The position numbers and the translations under genes are program-made. A stretch of 64,000 nt of DNA. Source: Przewalskia tangutica. Its lineage: Eukaryota > Streptophyta > Magnoliopsida > Solanales > Solanaceae. Positions 24,043-36,529 of this stretch are shown here, piece by piece. Location of the stretch: positions 22,543,450-22,607,449 of the forward strand of contig CM056727.1 of NCBI GenBank assembly GCA_029844215.1, given 5' to 3'. The number at the start of each line of letters is the position of its first letter. The stretch's first letter is position 1. The notes beneath the pieces were generated by a model, which had not been told where the DNA came from, did no database searches, and saw nothing but the letters and a program-made list of their open reading frames with translations.

Positions 24043-24920
24043 TTAAATTATCACCGGAAGACGCATAGCGGAGGTGGAGCGTCCGGACATCCCGCCTACC
24101 AGATCTCGTAGGTGACTAGCTTGGTCGGAAGACGGGTATAAATGCAATCCATAATTCGAGTGCAATATATCGTAGAATACGCTGAGCGCGCGTATGTTCT
24201 TCCATAGGATTGTGCGTGAACAAACATACTTGTTATCGCATATGTAATATCCGCCCGTGAATGTGAGATATTGTAAAGCTCCCGCCAAGCCGCGATACAA
24301 TGCCGGATTAGCAAAAGGACTACTAGATATGGCACTCGGGCCGACTTGGTATCTCTGAGTTGCAGACGGTTTGCAAGATGACATTCCACCCGTTCTACGA
24401 TTTACGATATACTTCTTCCGGGAAAGAAATAAACCACCGCATGACGTGTTACCGCAATTCCGAAAGTAGTGAAGTGGACCAAGATCCTTCATAGCAAATT
24501 CTAACTCAATTTGGCCTGATATCTCGAAGAGAGTCTGAAGAAGCTGTTAGGATAATATCATCTACATATAAGAGAATATAAGCAGTAAGATTTCCCTGTT
24601 GATAAATAAATAGTGAATTATCCGAACGACTGTTTGAGAAACCCATGTTGAACACAAAATCTGCAAACCGCTTGTACCAAGTCCTGGGAGCTTGTTTGAG
24701 TCCATATAATGATTTTTTAAGTAAACACACATGATTGGGATAACGAGAATCTCACTATGGTTGGTGCGACGATACGCCTCACCAAACGCCCATGTAAGAA
24801 GGCGTTCTTGACATCCAATTGATGAAGTAACCATCCTTTTGAGAGGGCTAAACTGAGAACAATTCTGATGGTTGCTGGTTTAACCACTGGACTGAATGTC
24901 TCGCCGCAATCTAATCCCAC
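24043..24920 (-). pseudogene. Copia A reverse transcriptase and connection (several frames)
   Basis: 24920-24717 has the RT N-terminal motif DCGETFSPVVKPATIR and HQLDVKNAFLHG. 24730-24506 has LYGLKQAPRTWYKR and the catalytic LYVDDIIL. 24492-24043 has MKDLGPLHYF and LAGALQYLTFTGG. The three parts lie in different frames with local scrambles, for example where FTRPDI-type sequence is expected after YLTFT. RT copies the element RNA into DNA; this copy is inactive as written. Confidence 0.88.
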
Positions 24921-25068
24921 ATGTTGAGTCTTGCCATCACCTACGTCGCCTTACGCCAAAGAACCATCGATTTTTCTTTATGGCTAAAAATCCACATGTA
25001 AAATTATATTAGCATTAGATGGAGGTACTAACTCCCATGTCCTATTTTTAATTAGAGCATGATATTCA

Positions 25069-26430
25069 TCATCCATGGCCATTTTCCATTAGATCTTTTA
25101 GGGTTACGCGCAAAGGTGATTTGGAGACTTGAGTGTGTAGATTTGGCATTGGGTTTTGTAATTCCATGTTGACTACGGGTGACAGCCGGTTTAGTGGGCG
25201 GACTGGCGCCATCGTCGGGAGTGAGAACGCCATCGCCCGGATGTAGTTGGGCCTCGAGTTGGAGGTTGCTCCAACCGCGGCACCGGAGTAAAGTAGGGGT
25301 TCTCGCTCATCGGGCCTTGGCCCGCTTGTTGGATCGTATTTTTGTGAATCCGTTTGTGGAGGAACCGAGTTAGATACGGGGCCTATCATCATCCAAAATT
25401 CATAAGTATTTGTCCTCGTGTCATGTATCTTGGCAAAGGAAATTGTGACTCATCAAAAATTACATGACGACATATAAACATACGTTTGGAGGAAATGTCA
25501 TAACACATGTAACCACGGTGATTCGTAGGATATCCCAAGAAGACATGAAGTTTTGTGATTGTGGTGGATGGAAATAGGGGTAGCAAAGACATCCAAAACT
25601 CTCAAATGATGATATGAGGGCTCGTGAATAAAGTATTTTTAGTGGAGCTTGGTAAGACATGTTTTGCGGGAAGGATATTTAACATGTAGTTGCCATTTGA
25701 AGGGCATAATGCCAAAAAATGGGGTATAGAAGCATGAGCGAGGATGTTCTCAAAATATTGTTAATGGTTCTAATTTTGCTTCGCCTTCCCATTCTGTGAA
25801 GATGTGTGAGGACGGGATAAACGAAATTGTAAGCCATTTGTTTTGAAAATCCCAAAACTGATTATTGTCAAATTCCTCCCATTGTCACATTGAATACTTT
25901 TAATCTCCGCTCAAACCGAGTTCTGATAAATGCTCTAAAGTTTAGAAAAGTGGAAAACACTTGTGATTTTTTCGACAAAGGAATGTCCACAAATAATTAG
26001 AGTAATCATCAAGAAACAGAATAGTATCTATGACCGAGGAACTCAAAACAGTGATGTCCAAATATCACAATGTAAAATATCAAATGGCATAGTAAGTGAA
26101 GTAGAAGAAGTAAATGGCAACCTAACATGTTTACTAAGAGCACAAGCCCGACACTTATTCAAAACATGAATTCGAGTACATGAAATAAAATTGTTTTGTT
26201 TAAGAGAGGCCAAAATGGACTCTGATGTCCCAATCGTTCATGCCATAGTGATGAGCCACGCAGGTGGAGGAAACTTTAGATCGTGGATTTGGTAAACTTA
26301 TCGATAGAGTTCCTCGCTATCACATCTCATGAGAAGCTTCCCGTCGAAAGTCATGTACGGAAAAACCAAATGGGTCAAATCTAACGAAACCCAATTATCA
26401 CTAGTAAACTTCCTAACGAAACCAAATTTT
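25069..26430 (-). pseudogene. Copia A integrase (broken)
   Basis: The C-terminal part is clearest: SFESFGCLCYPYF near 25610, then FLGYPTNHRGYMCYD and RHVIFDESQFPLP at 25560-25430, the usual Copia integrase tail. The proline-rich linker to RT follows at 25392-25069. The catalytic core between 25660 and 26430 is readable only in pieces because of stops and frame changes. Confidence 0.75.
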
Positions 26431-26432
26431 TA

Positions 26433-26639
26433 TTAATTTGGGAGATGCAAGACATTTTTAAAACTAGCGCAAGTGGTGGTGTGTGTTCGACCCATAACCT
26501 TTATTGGAATTGTATGGCCATTTCCGACAATAATACCATTATCTTTGCTCAAATTATAATAGCGAGAGTGTACTGGGACGCCAAGTCCATATACCATTAG
26601 AATCCGTGGATTGAGTCCAAGAGTGTGCATACCGCTCAA
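26433..26639 (-). pseudogene. Copia A protease end and pre-integrase linker
   Basis: IIVGNGHTIPIKVMGRT and SFKNVLHLPN are the segment after the DTG active site in Copia protease. The active-site region itself (26640-26580) is disrupted. Confidence 0.75.
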
Positions 26640-27706
26640 TATCCGTAGGATGGGTCATGGATGAATGGGCTCCCGCCATCGGGCCGAGGAGGCCCCGTCA
26701 TACGCCACAAGAAATCCCAATCGGCTCGCCTGCAATTTCGCCAAGAACGGCTCGCAGACTGGCTGGCCGCTCTAAGAATGGCGTAGCCTTCGACGGTTGC
26801 CGCCAGCCGCCATCGGGCTCGCTGGTTCGCCTGGCATCCGCTCGCCCAAAATCGCTGCCGGCCGGGCCGCGCTATCGGGCCGCCGCTGGTTGCCGCGATG
26901 CCGCCGCCGAGTTGCTGCCGCCATAGCCTCCGCCGAGTTGGTGTTGCCGCCATTTCCGCCGCCTAATTCCGATGACCACCTTTATTATTTCCGTGATTTC
27001 CACCCTTCTTATTATTATTACCACGCCCTTTTTACTCTTATTTTGTGAAGAATAGTCAAAATAATTACCTTCATTCGAATACGTGGCAACCATGGCGGAA
27101 TTTGTTGAAACCTTCTTAATCAAACCCGATTCTTCAAGAACAAGCATGGATCTTGCTTGATAAAACTTTGGTAAGGGATTACTTTGACGGATTAGAGTCC
27201 CCACGCCACTATAAGCTTCCTGAGACCGGCAACTAATCAGAAACCAACCGTTGTCGAAACCGTGAACCTACGCCAGAATTGACCGCCACCACTTTGAGAC
27301 GCTGATGAGGTTGAAACGTTAGGGAAGTCCGCCATGACAATGGTTGAAAATTCTTGTTCCAACGCAATAAAGACGAGTTTTGATTATCTTGAAAATGTCT
27401 CTCAATCGCTCCCATGCCGCCACGGCAAAGAATCTGTTCCATTATCAGATGCAACAAATGCGGAAATTGTTGCATAAATCCAACCAAGAATCGCGCAAGG
27501 TATCCCACAATTTGTCCGCTTGACGATTGTTCCGTTGTTGTACCATTTTTGGTGGAATTATATGATGAAGAACTTTGTGAGCCCTACAACAAATTTTAAA
27601 CAACTCCGCCCATGTCACAGAGCAGCTTCCATCTCTAGTTTGAAATATGTGTTTTGATGTTGGAAATAGTAAGGGCTGAGTGAAACGAAGTTTTTGATTC
27701 AGACAT
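26640..27706 (-). pseudogene. Copia A gag (broken)
   Basis: Starts at ATG 27706-27704 (MSESKTSFH). The core is spread over several frames: SGQIVGYLARFLVG near 27500 belongs to the out-of-frame middle, and LIRQSNPLPKFYQARSML at 27200-27130 to the in-frame C-terminal core. 26950-26640 is unusually GC-rich and reads as Arg/Ala-rich sequence in place of the expected low-complexity Gly/Asn/Pro tail. Confidence 0.8.
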
Positions 27707-27840
27707 GGTTGACAACAATTCTGGAGGAACCAAGAAAAATTAAAGTATAACAATGGAGAAGACAAATTCGGTTGGAAGGATGGGGAAGATGACCGAATTT
27801 GGAAGGAAAATTTTTATTAAGAATAGGATCTTTGATTACC

Positions 27841-27851
27841 TTCTGATACCA
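27841..27851 (-). other. Copia A primer binding site
   Basis: The minus strand reads TGGTATCAGAAG directly inside the right LTR, the initiator-Met tRNA type. This fixes orientation. Confidence 0.85.
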
Positions 27852-28096
27852 TGTAAGAATAACTAAGAATTAGAAAATCTTCCTTGATTATTCTTCATCT
27901 CCTAAGGGAGAATATATACAAGAATATACATTAATTATGAGGAGGAAATCATGCCTCATAATAACTAAGAAATCCTAATAATGTCTTCCTACCATATATA
28001 TAATAGTACTAATTAATTATGTATCTAGAATATTCTAACATAATATTCTAACATAATATTACCAATTAATTACACATTTAACATAATATTCTAACA
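27852..28096 (-). repeat. Copia A 5' LTR
   Basis: 245 bp, matching 23437-23681 base for base in my reading. Followed by the GGTAT target duplication. Confidence 0.93.
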
Positions 28097-28101
28097 GGTA
28101 T

Positions 28102-28649
28102 GTTATAATATAATAAGTAATAAATAATATGCTATAAATTGTTAACATTATACTAATTCTGTAAGAATTATTTACAGTAATAACATATACACCTTAAAAT
28201 GCTTAAATAGCGATTTCGTATATAATTAACTTTAAATTCTTAAAATAGCAGTTCCATTCTTTATGATAGAAGTCATCATTTATACTAGTGACTGTGTTAG
28301 TAGAAGGGGCACGAGCTAAAAGAAGATGAATATTTTACTCATAACTACTCCCATCTCTTTTCGAATAAAATAATTTTAACCACTAAAAAGGGAGAACCAT
28401 CATCTTCTAATTTTGGCCCACCACACCATTTTACCAACTTTTTCTTGAAGATATAATCTATAATTATGGCAAGTTCAAATGTTCAATAAGTCTGTAGCTA
28501 TTTCCCCCCTACTGAATTACAGTAAAGTTCTTATATTAATTGATGCATAAATCTGATGTTCAGTACTCGGAAAAATTTTGTGGGACTGAAGGTGTAGTAA
28601 CAAGGAAATGAGAATGTAACAACAATAATAAATTAGAAATTTGGAAATC
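28102..28649. other. AT-rich stretch without recognised gene
   Basis: Continuation of the sequence into which Copia A inserted. Nothing recognised. Confidence 0.5.
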
Positions 28650-29587
28650 AACAAAAATAATTGGCTTGCTGAGTCGACTGAATTCTCAATCTATTCTTAA
28701 GATAATATTGTCCTGTATATCCTTTCAACGGTGTAATGACAACTTATCTTCCAAGATAAAACGACAATCAAACAAATGAGCAAAGGGAACTCAAGTGTTC
28801 GCTTTGAAAGAAAGTTCTTTGAGTGTTTTGTGATTGCAAGAGAGGAAGACAATTTCAGAGAATTGTTAAGTGTCAAATGTTTATTTTGCAATTGTGCCAA
28901 AGGAATCAATTTATAGGTAGATGATTATGTCTTCTCAATTAACCAAATGAATGACCATCAATGTCAAGTAATGACCATTGATATTGAGGTTAATTCAGTC
29001 TAGTAATGACTGTAATCAATAGCCAAGTAATAGAGATTAAATGCTCCAAAGTCAGCCCAAGAATCAGTTTTAATTCGCCTCCAACGGACTTAAAAAGCGA
29101 TCGAGCGCCATTTGGGAGAAGCGCCATGGCTACGCATGTCCAAAGAACTCACCGAACTAAAACGCCAATTAGAATCGCGATCCTTCGGCAGCATCAGGCG
29201 CTCAATTCCAGCCAGCATCGAATTGAACGCATTTAGAGTCAAGACTTGTGAGAGGCACCGCAGCGCTCCAAGCACTGCGACCCTGACTTTGTTGCGCCGC
29301 AACCCTTCTCTGCTCCGCGATAATTTCTAATTCGTTTCATCTTTTACACATTTTTTCCTTTCATTTACCAACGTGAAACCATTTGTCATTTGGCCAATAA
29401 TCGTCTATTCTCTTACGTCTCAAACAATTCGAATACGTATCAATATCTCTTCCATTTAAGGAAACTACGATCTTTGACACTTTATGTGCACGTGTGTGAA
29501 AACCATATTTCCGACGTGCGGGGCCCCAATTGTTCGAGTCATAATTAATAGGATTAATTTTATTTCACGTTTAGTAAATTTCCAACA
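28650..29587 (-). repeat. Copia C 3' LTR (left end approximate)
   Basis: Reading leftward it begins TGTTGGAAATTTACTAAACG at 29587, right after a purine-rich GAGGGAT. A TATA box CCTATAAATT lies at 28917-28908. GC palindromes at 29253-29266 and 29270-29283. The far end near 28650 is inferred, since the partner 5' LTR is not in the window. The ORF at 28909-28697 falls in the transcribed part of the LTR. Confidence 0.6.
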
Positions 29588-30208
29588 ATCCCTCATGGAA
29601 GAGATTTTGGCGCACACACATGGTGTCTTTCGAGCAATCACTCGGCGGATCGATGTTGCATCTGGAGAGGTAGCCGTAACTTTGAACCTTCCATAGTAGA
29701 ATACCATCGGACATATTTACTGCGCGGTGAACGTGATGTCTTGAACCGTCAGTTTTTAGTATATGTCAAGACAATGATACCAACACAACACCTTTCCTAC
29801 TCAATCTTTCTAATGTTTTTATCCGTCGTGAGCCATGGACACCCTTGGATTCTTAAGTGCGTTCATTTGAGGCGGCCTGTCCTCGCACTTAAATAGACGG
29901 TCTCCAACAAAGTATCATGCAATACCCCGCTACACAAGCGTTAGGAACCATTAAAATTTCCCCAACCTAACCTCAACTATTAAGGATCATTAAAGGTTTG
30001 AAAACTCATCCTTTACCCCTTTTACAGGTAGCACTTTTTGTCTTTCACGGGAACGACCTTGGATTATGTTTTCTTAAGAAGAAAGAATTATCCGAAGTGC
30101 TCTTGCTTCCACCGAAGCTCTCACGGAACCTTTACAGTTTAGTTTTCCCATTGAACCTTATTCTTGGGATCTCCAGTCTGTAAGGTTGGACGCCCACTAT
30201 ATTGGTTC
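29588..30208 (-). other. Copia C 3' untranslated region
   Basis: Non-coding sequence between the RNase H end and the 3' LTR. No ORF of note on either strand. It is a well-conserved-looking block without internal repeats. Confidence 0.6.
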
Positions 30209-30957
30209 TTATTGTTTGGGTTTTAAGCTCATTCCCCTAGACATGCAGAACATATGATCTTTGGGTATTCCCTTCGTCGAGGAATCTGCGATATTTTCCT
30301 TAGATTTTACGTAATCAATGGAAATAACACCCAAAGTGATCAGCTGCCTAATTGACTCATGTCTCCGTCGAATATGACGAGACTTACCGTTGTATATAGA
30401 ACTTTGTGCCCTTCCTAGAGCTGACTGACTATCGCAGTGGATCATATAGAAGATACGGGTTTATCCCATCATAGGACATCCTCTAGAAAACCATGAAGCC
30501 ACTCAGCTTCCTCTTCCGCTTTATCTAGCGATAAATTCCGACTCCATCGTGGATCGGGCAATAAGAGTTTGCCTAGAGGATTTTCAAGACACAGCTCCAC
30601 CACCGATTGTAAAAATATATCCGCTGGTGGACTTGATGTCGTCGCTATCAGATATCCAGTTTACATCACTGTACCCCTCTAGTACAGCTGGATATCTCGA
30701 ATAGTGTAACCCAAAATTTAGCGTGAACTTCAGGAACCGTAGTACCCTATTCAACGTTTTCCAGTGATCCTCACTTGGATTACGGGTGAACCTAGCTGAT
30801 TTATTGAATGCGTGAGCGATATCAAGTCGAGTGCAGTTTGTGATATACATCAGACTACCAATCACCTGCGCATATTGCTCCTGGCGTATGAGCTTACCAA
30901 GATGTTTGTCAATCTTTTGACTTATATCCAATGGTGTCGATATCGGTGAACTGTCGA
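30209..30957 (-). pseudogene. Copia C RT connection and RNase H
   Basis: 30970-30584 reads IGSLMYITNCTRLDIAHAFN and YSDVNWISDSDDIKSTSGY, the RT-RNase H connection and the first RNase H acid (Asp in YSDVNW). 30445-30209 reads MIHCDSQSALGRAQSSIYNG and KENIADSSTKGI, the end of RNase H. A frame change separates the two. The upstream RT lies at 42272-42503, beyond the Ogre-like insertion. Confidence 0.85.
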
Positions 30958-33900
30958 TGTTGACACCCAATTTTGACCCTCCCGTCCAGCCATTAACTAT
31001 AAAATTACACTAATTTTGAAAAAAATAATTTTTTAGGATTTTTATAATAAAATACAACAATAAAACATAAATACATGCATTAATAATTAATTTAATAATG
31101 GCATCGCGTCTTACGTAGAGTTTTAAGCATTTAGAGTCCCGCGCCCGCACTTATTAACTTTAAGCTTTGTAATAATTAATAAATGCATAAAATAAATAAT
31201 TTAGCGATAACGCCAGTCGTGTAGCATAGCCGCATTTATTAGTAATCATTGGTAACTTTAAAATCAATTTTAATCTAATACATGCATTTAATAGCGTCGC
31301 ATTTATAAAAGCTTTAAAACAATTCTTAAAAATCATATTTGCATTAGCATTTAAATCATTCAATCTAAGCTCATTTTGATTCAATTTTTTTTAACTTCGC
31401 AATAATGCATAACAATAAAATTTTAAATAATAGCGTCGCATTCTAAAGTATTAAACATTAGTTAAATAACGCGCCCGCATTTAGCACCTAATTAATTAGA
31501 CTAATGTAGCACCTGGATAATTAATTAAATAGCACCTAAAACTAGCACTAATTAATTAACTAATTAATACCTAGAATTTAATACTACCCTAACTTACCCA
31601 AATTTATCCGCACTGGTCTACCATGACACTCACACTGGCCGCCTACCACACCTTTTTTTATCGTAAGCCCAGCCTTTTATCTTCCCTTCTCAGCCTTTAC
31701 CTTCTGGAGCTGGTCGACAAAAGCCCCAAAACAAAAACGCAGCCCTTCATCATCCAGAACCTAACCAGCAAACCCTAAACCTAAAATTGCAATCGCCGCC
31801 AATACACCAAGACTCACCGATTTCTGCCGAGAATCCGGCTTTCTTACCCACGCACTCCCAGCCGCCTCCTTTCCATAACCAAACGAGTCCAACGATACCT
31901 TTCCATAACCAAACAAATCCTTCAGACGCACTGCTCAAATCACTTACAAATCAGCACAAATCAAGCTCAGAATCAGCCCTAATTGCCTACCTAACTTAGA
32001 ACCCGAAGATGGCTATATAAGCACATGCAATGAGAATCAGAGGGGCAGTCGAACATAGGTCAAAAAGGGGGGGGGACCCATAGCATCGACACACTTCAGC
32101 AGCAGTTAGGATACCATAGCGTCGACATACTTTAGCAGCAGTTAGGATACCGATAGCATCGATCCTTAGCAGAGTTAAGAACCACCAGGGCAGAAATTAA
32201 GAGCAGAGAAGAGGGGAGAGCATTAACACAAAGTGCGAGAGGTCGCACGTAGTAGCGCTTACCCTTCTCATTCGCATTGCAAACCCAAAGCCCGTCGAGC
32301 GGACCGACGACTTGATACGCTGCCCCGGCTCGCTGCCCGGAGAAGGTAAACCCAATCTCTTTTAACTTCTCGTATGAACTGCCTAATGTGTTTACGCGAT
32401 TGACAATAGTTAAGATTCACTTTAAGTCACTAAATGTGTTAGCTGTTTGTTTGAATCTGTTAGATTAGCTAGTGAGCATATTTTGTTAAGTTAGGCATTC
32501 ACTTGTGTTTATTAGTTGATTCTAAGCATGACCGGATATTGTTTATTGTTCATGTCATTGAGTAAAATCAAGCGAGTATTGATCGGTTGTGATTATTAGT
32601 ATTGTTAGCTCGCATCAGGAAGTTGCTGTTTGTTTACCAGTTATCCATCTGTTACAAGTTTTCTTTTATGTTATGTTTGTTAGCTTGAGCCGATATGAAC
32701 ATCCTGAGATTTGCATTTTGAACAACTAAAAAAAAGTGCTTTCATGTTAAGTTGGCAACCTGTTTAATCACATGTATACTGAATCTGCCTCTATTATGAC
32801 TCTAAATTATGGCTTAAGTCAATGTAATCAGCTATCTACAATCTGTACATTTGTTGGATGAATGTCGCTTTATTGCCCTAAAGTGTCATCAGATCTTGTT
32901 TATTTGACTCTACATTTCATTCTTCAGAATACATGCTTAAAAGGGGATTATGATTCTGCCATATGCATTTGGACTGTTAATGATTCCAAAACTGAGTGTG
33001 AGTCGCCCCGCCCTATTTTTCGTGTTCGGGTCGATTTGTGTGCCTTAAATCAGATGTATGTTTAACTTTACGATAACGATCTTTTGGCATAACCTTGTCA
33101 ATCTATGATTCCCCTGTTACCACTACACATTTGTAAGTTCAACCATCTAGCCCAATGTCTATCTAGTTAAAGAACAAAATTCAAACCGTATGCGTTGGTC
33201 GCGTGTACCGATATCTCAAAGTGATAAAATTTAAGTCAACTTCTGTATGCTAACTCAAGGAATCTATTCATGAAGCCCTGTTAGGCCTCTGTGTGTTAGT
33301 AAAATCCAAAACATGTTGCTTGTTTACTTGTGTGGATGCTCCTGTTTGCATCTAGATCAGTTAGGATATTAATGCATAATTATACCTTCTCTGGATGCTC
33401 CTATTAAGTTTGCATAACTATGTCATTTTTACTTGCATTATTAATATGGTTTTGAGTATATACTAATCCTTATCTTCCTTTGTTTACATGGCACGCACCG
33501 GAGCAAAATAAAGAGTCTCACGGCGAGACTCATCGCAAGTCATTCCAAATGGCAACCCGCATCCGCGTTCGCATTCCCGCTGCAGAAACTCCTAGAAAAA
33601 CAAATAAGACGAGTCATCCGCTCCAATCCCTTCGCTCTTAACTTTCTTATCTCATTTTATGCCTTTATTTATTTATTGTAATTTCATTACTTAACTTTGT
33701 AATTAATAGGGGAACTTCTAGCAATTAGCCTTTAAGCATATGAGATGGAAGGTAATTTAAACTTAGAAACGCATTCTTCTTTATTTGTCTTTAGTACTAC
33801 TAGGCATGTTTAAAATCGGCAAAAATAAAAATAATCTAACTCCCATAAAACCAACATTCTGCTTCTTATTAAAATACATAATGATTTCTCCTAAACTCTC

Positions 33901-35003
33901 AAAAATCAGCTTAAGTATTTTATACTACACGCAAGTTAAGCAAGATTAATTTAGCTAGCAGCATACCTAACTAGTTCATAAATAACCTTTGTATGAACAC
34001 ATAATCAGTCCATAAAACACCCTTTTAGCATTCTTTAGCATTTCTAGCCATTTTAGCACTTTAAATCACCTCTGGGCGTTTAATACCTTTAGCATTTTAG
34101 CATTTAGCACCCTTTAGCATTTTTAGCAACCCTTTTAGCATTTTTGCACTTTTAGCATCCTTTACTTTTAAAATTAATCCCGTAGTACCCTTTTAATATG
34201 TAAGCACCCTAGCACTACTTTGGTTACACTTAGCACTTTTAAATTGCTAGCACTCCTTTTGCACCTTTGACACCTTTCTTTTTAAGCTTTCTAAGCATGT
34301 TTTAAACTTTAGCATTTTTTAGCATTTTTAACCTTTTAGCACTTTTACTATTTTAGCACCCTAGCACCACTTTGTTTATACTTAGCACTTTTGTTAAGCG
34401 TCCTCAACCTTTAATATTTTAGCATCTCTTAGCATTCTTTCACATATAGCACCTTTTGCCCTTTTAGACTTAAGCACCTTTAAACATTTTAACATTTTAG
34501 CATTTATTTTATCTCCTAACATTTTATTAAGCAAGAGGAGCTTTATTTTGCATTTTTCTCAAATATAATAATTAACCCTAGGTTTGGCAGGATAACCGCA
34601 AGTTAGCGGATCTTAGAGGTGCCTAACCCTTCCTCTAGATTAATAAAGAACCCTTACCCAGAATCTCACTAAGTTTAGCAGACCATTAAAATGGAGTTAA
34701 TGTTTTACTTTAAACTAGTTAAACATTTAGGTGTCCTAATTCACCCAATTAATTAGGTGGCGACTCCGCGAACCCTTAGCATTCTAGCAACCCTTTAGCA
34801 TTTTAGCACCTTTTAAACTTTAGCATCTTTAGCATTTTAGCACCTTTTGCACTTTTAGCCTCTTTTGCGATTTTAGCACCTTTTGCAATTTTAGCATTCT
34901 CTTAAAACATTTTTTTTAGCTTTTATTTTTATTATTTTCTAACCCCTTTTATTTAGCAGCAGGAGTTTATTTTAAAATGCCGCGGCCGGAAAAGGGCGCG
35001 ACA
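30958..35003 (+). repeat. Ogre-like 5' LTR (4046 bp)
   Basis: Begins TGTTGACACCCAATTTTGAC and ends GGGCGCGACA. TATA box CTATATAA at 32013-32020. 32069-32170 holds three roughly 46-bp copies of a CATAGCRTCGACA...TTAGCAG unit. 34020-34930 is a run of TTTTAGCA/AGCACTTT units. 34758-34770 repeats the first 13 bases of a primer site. Confidence 0.9.
34020..34930. repeat. TTTTAGCA/TTAGCACC low-complexity array in the LTR
   Basis: Irregular units built on TTTTAGCA, with TTTAGCACC and CTTTTGCAC variants, interrupted at 34510-34780 by conserved-looking LTR sequence. The same array recurs in the other LTR at about 41280-42180 with few differences. Confidence 0.85.
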
Positions 35004-35007
35004 GAAA

Positions 35008-35025
35008 TGGCGACTCCACTGGGGA
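35008..35025 (+). other. Ogre-like primer binding site
   Basis: TGGCGACTCCACTGGGGA, the Arg-tRNA type primer site described for Ogre elements, four bases after the LTR. Confidence 0.88.
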
Positions 35026-36529
35026 TTTTAGGTTCTTAACCACAACAAACCTAGGATAATTATTTGGCAATTACTTTTGCATTTAATTTTTGTGTGCTGT
35101 ATTTTGTTTGGTTTATTTTAAATTGCTACCTGCTTTACTGCTTTCCTTAAACTGGCATTCCGCTCATATTTCTTCCACTCTGGAAAATTCACACAAACAC
35201 ACACTACATGCGAGGCGCTACTGGTGCATCAAAGAAAATTCTTTCTTCAAAATCCAAATTTAGAGAGTCGGTAATATACGTGGAGTGCCCGTCTAACCGG
35301 TGGCGCGTAGCCTTCTCACTCGAGTTGTCCGCCTCGGGAACTCAAGGCCTAGAAAAGCCAAATCTTAGCAAACTTAAGATGAGCTATACCACTTATTTTA
35401 GGCGTGGCACGTGCATTTACCTTAGATGGGTGGCCTGGCCCTCGCATCGACACCACAATTAGAAAAACACCAAACTTGTCGACGGGTTTCGCAACCCAAC
35501 GACCAACCAAAGATATTATGTGTAGCGTGGCAATGACAGACAAATCCAAACCCAATCATGACATCGAATCGGGAAAAGTGCACCGTCATTTGGTCGCCAT
35601 TTCCAACAAAGGCATTATAGTTGGGACGACTTGGACAAATCCGTCATAATCTCGCATAAGTGACGTTTAGGCCTACCTCTGGCATAAAGAGGTCCCCCTG
35701 CATGTTAGGAAGCGTTTGAATGTGCTATGTGCGATATACCTGCTATATACCTGCAAATTATGTGCTCTATGCTAACACCGTTTGTTGCATTTTTTTAGAA
35801 AGTTTATCATCTCCCCCCAAAGGTCGATTTGTATTTGACTTAGCAATAGCAGAGCATCAATATTTCACAAGATCAAAGGCACGGTCCAGCGACATGACCG
35901 ATTCAAGTGCATCTGAGCGGAACGAGCCTAATCGCTTTTGGTTCCTATAGCGGCAGGTCTCGAAAAGAAGAGCAGCATGACACCTTCTCAAAACTGGGAC
36001 AATGTAGGAAACTGATGGCGGTCAAATCCAAACAGCTCGCATGCAGATATCATGAACAAGGCAATGTCGATACGAATCGACTTCCAAAACTCACAAATTT
36101 TCTTTGGCGCAGTCTTTTCATATTAACAAAAGCGTAAAGTGCAATAGCCGAAATGGAAAATACGGCGAAAGGTTTCTTCAGATAGCGTATATAAAAGCAA
36201 CAAAGCGCAGAGGATGACCACAATCCAAAGTCCGTGATCGAAGCAGCAGCAGAAAGGGCATCAATAATCGGCAACCAAAGTTCGAGTTCCGCAACAAAAC
36301 CTAGCGCCACAATCCCTGCATAAAGTCAAACCGCAACCAGCGATCGCACAACAAGTGGCATCATAACAATTCGCCACCGCAGCAAGTGCGGCAAGACCTC
36401 GATGAGTCGCCAGCATATCGGGGGACGCATCTCCATCCATTAAATTGCACTTTTCATATATATTTATAATTTTGTTTAAACAGTATACACTAACGCTTTC
36501 CCAAGCTTAGCTTGCGAGCATTTATTCTA
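35026..36529 (+). other. Ogre-like internal region, 5' part
   Basis: No ORF with a family signature. Short frames (for example 35208-35462 and 35404-35649) resemble nothing I know. This is where an Ogre element would carry its extra upstream ORF and gag, so it is leader or strongly decayed coding sequence. Confidence 0.5.

Larger units (their letters stand above)
23437..28096 (-). mobile_element. Complete Copia A (4.66 kb, young)
   Basis: Two 245-bp LTRs (23437-23681 and 27852-28096) that I read as identical, flanked by perfect 5-bp duplications GGTAT (23432-23436 and 28097-28101). On the minus strand the order is primer site, gag, protease, integrase, RT, RNase H, as in Ty1/Copia. Identical LTRs mean a recent insertion, yet every coding domain is frame-broken as written. 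Either the copy moved using proteins from another element, or the sequence contains errors. Confidence 0.92.
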
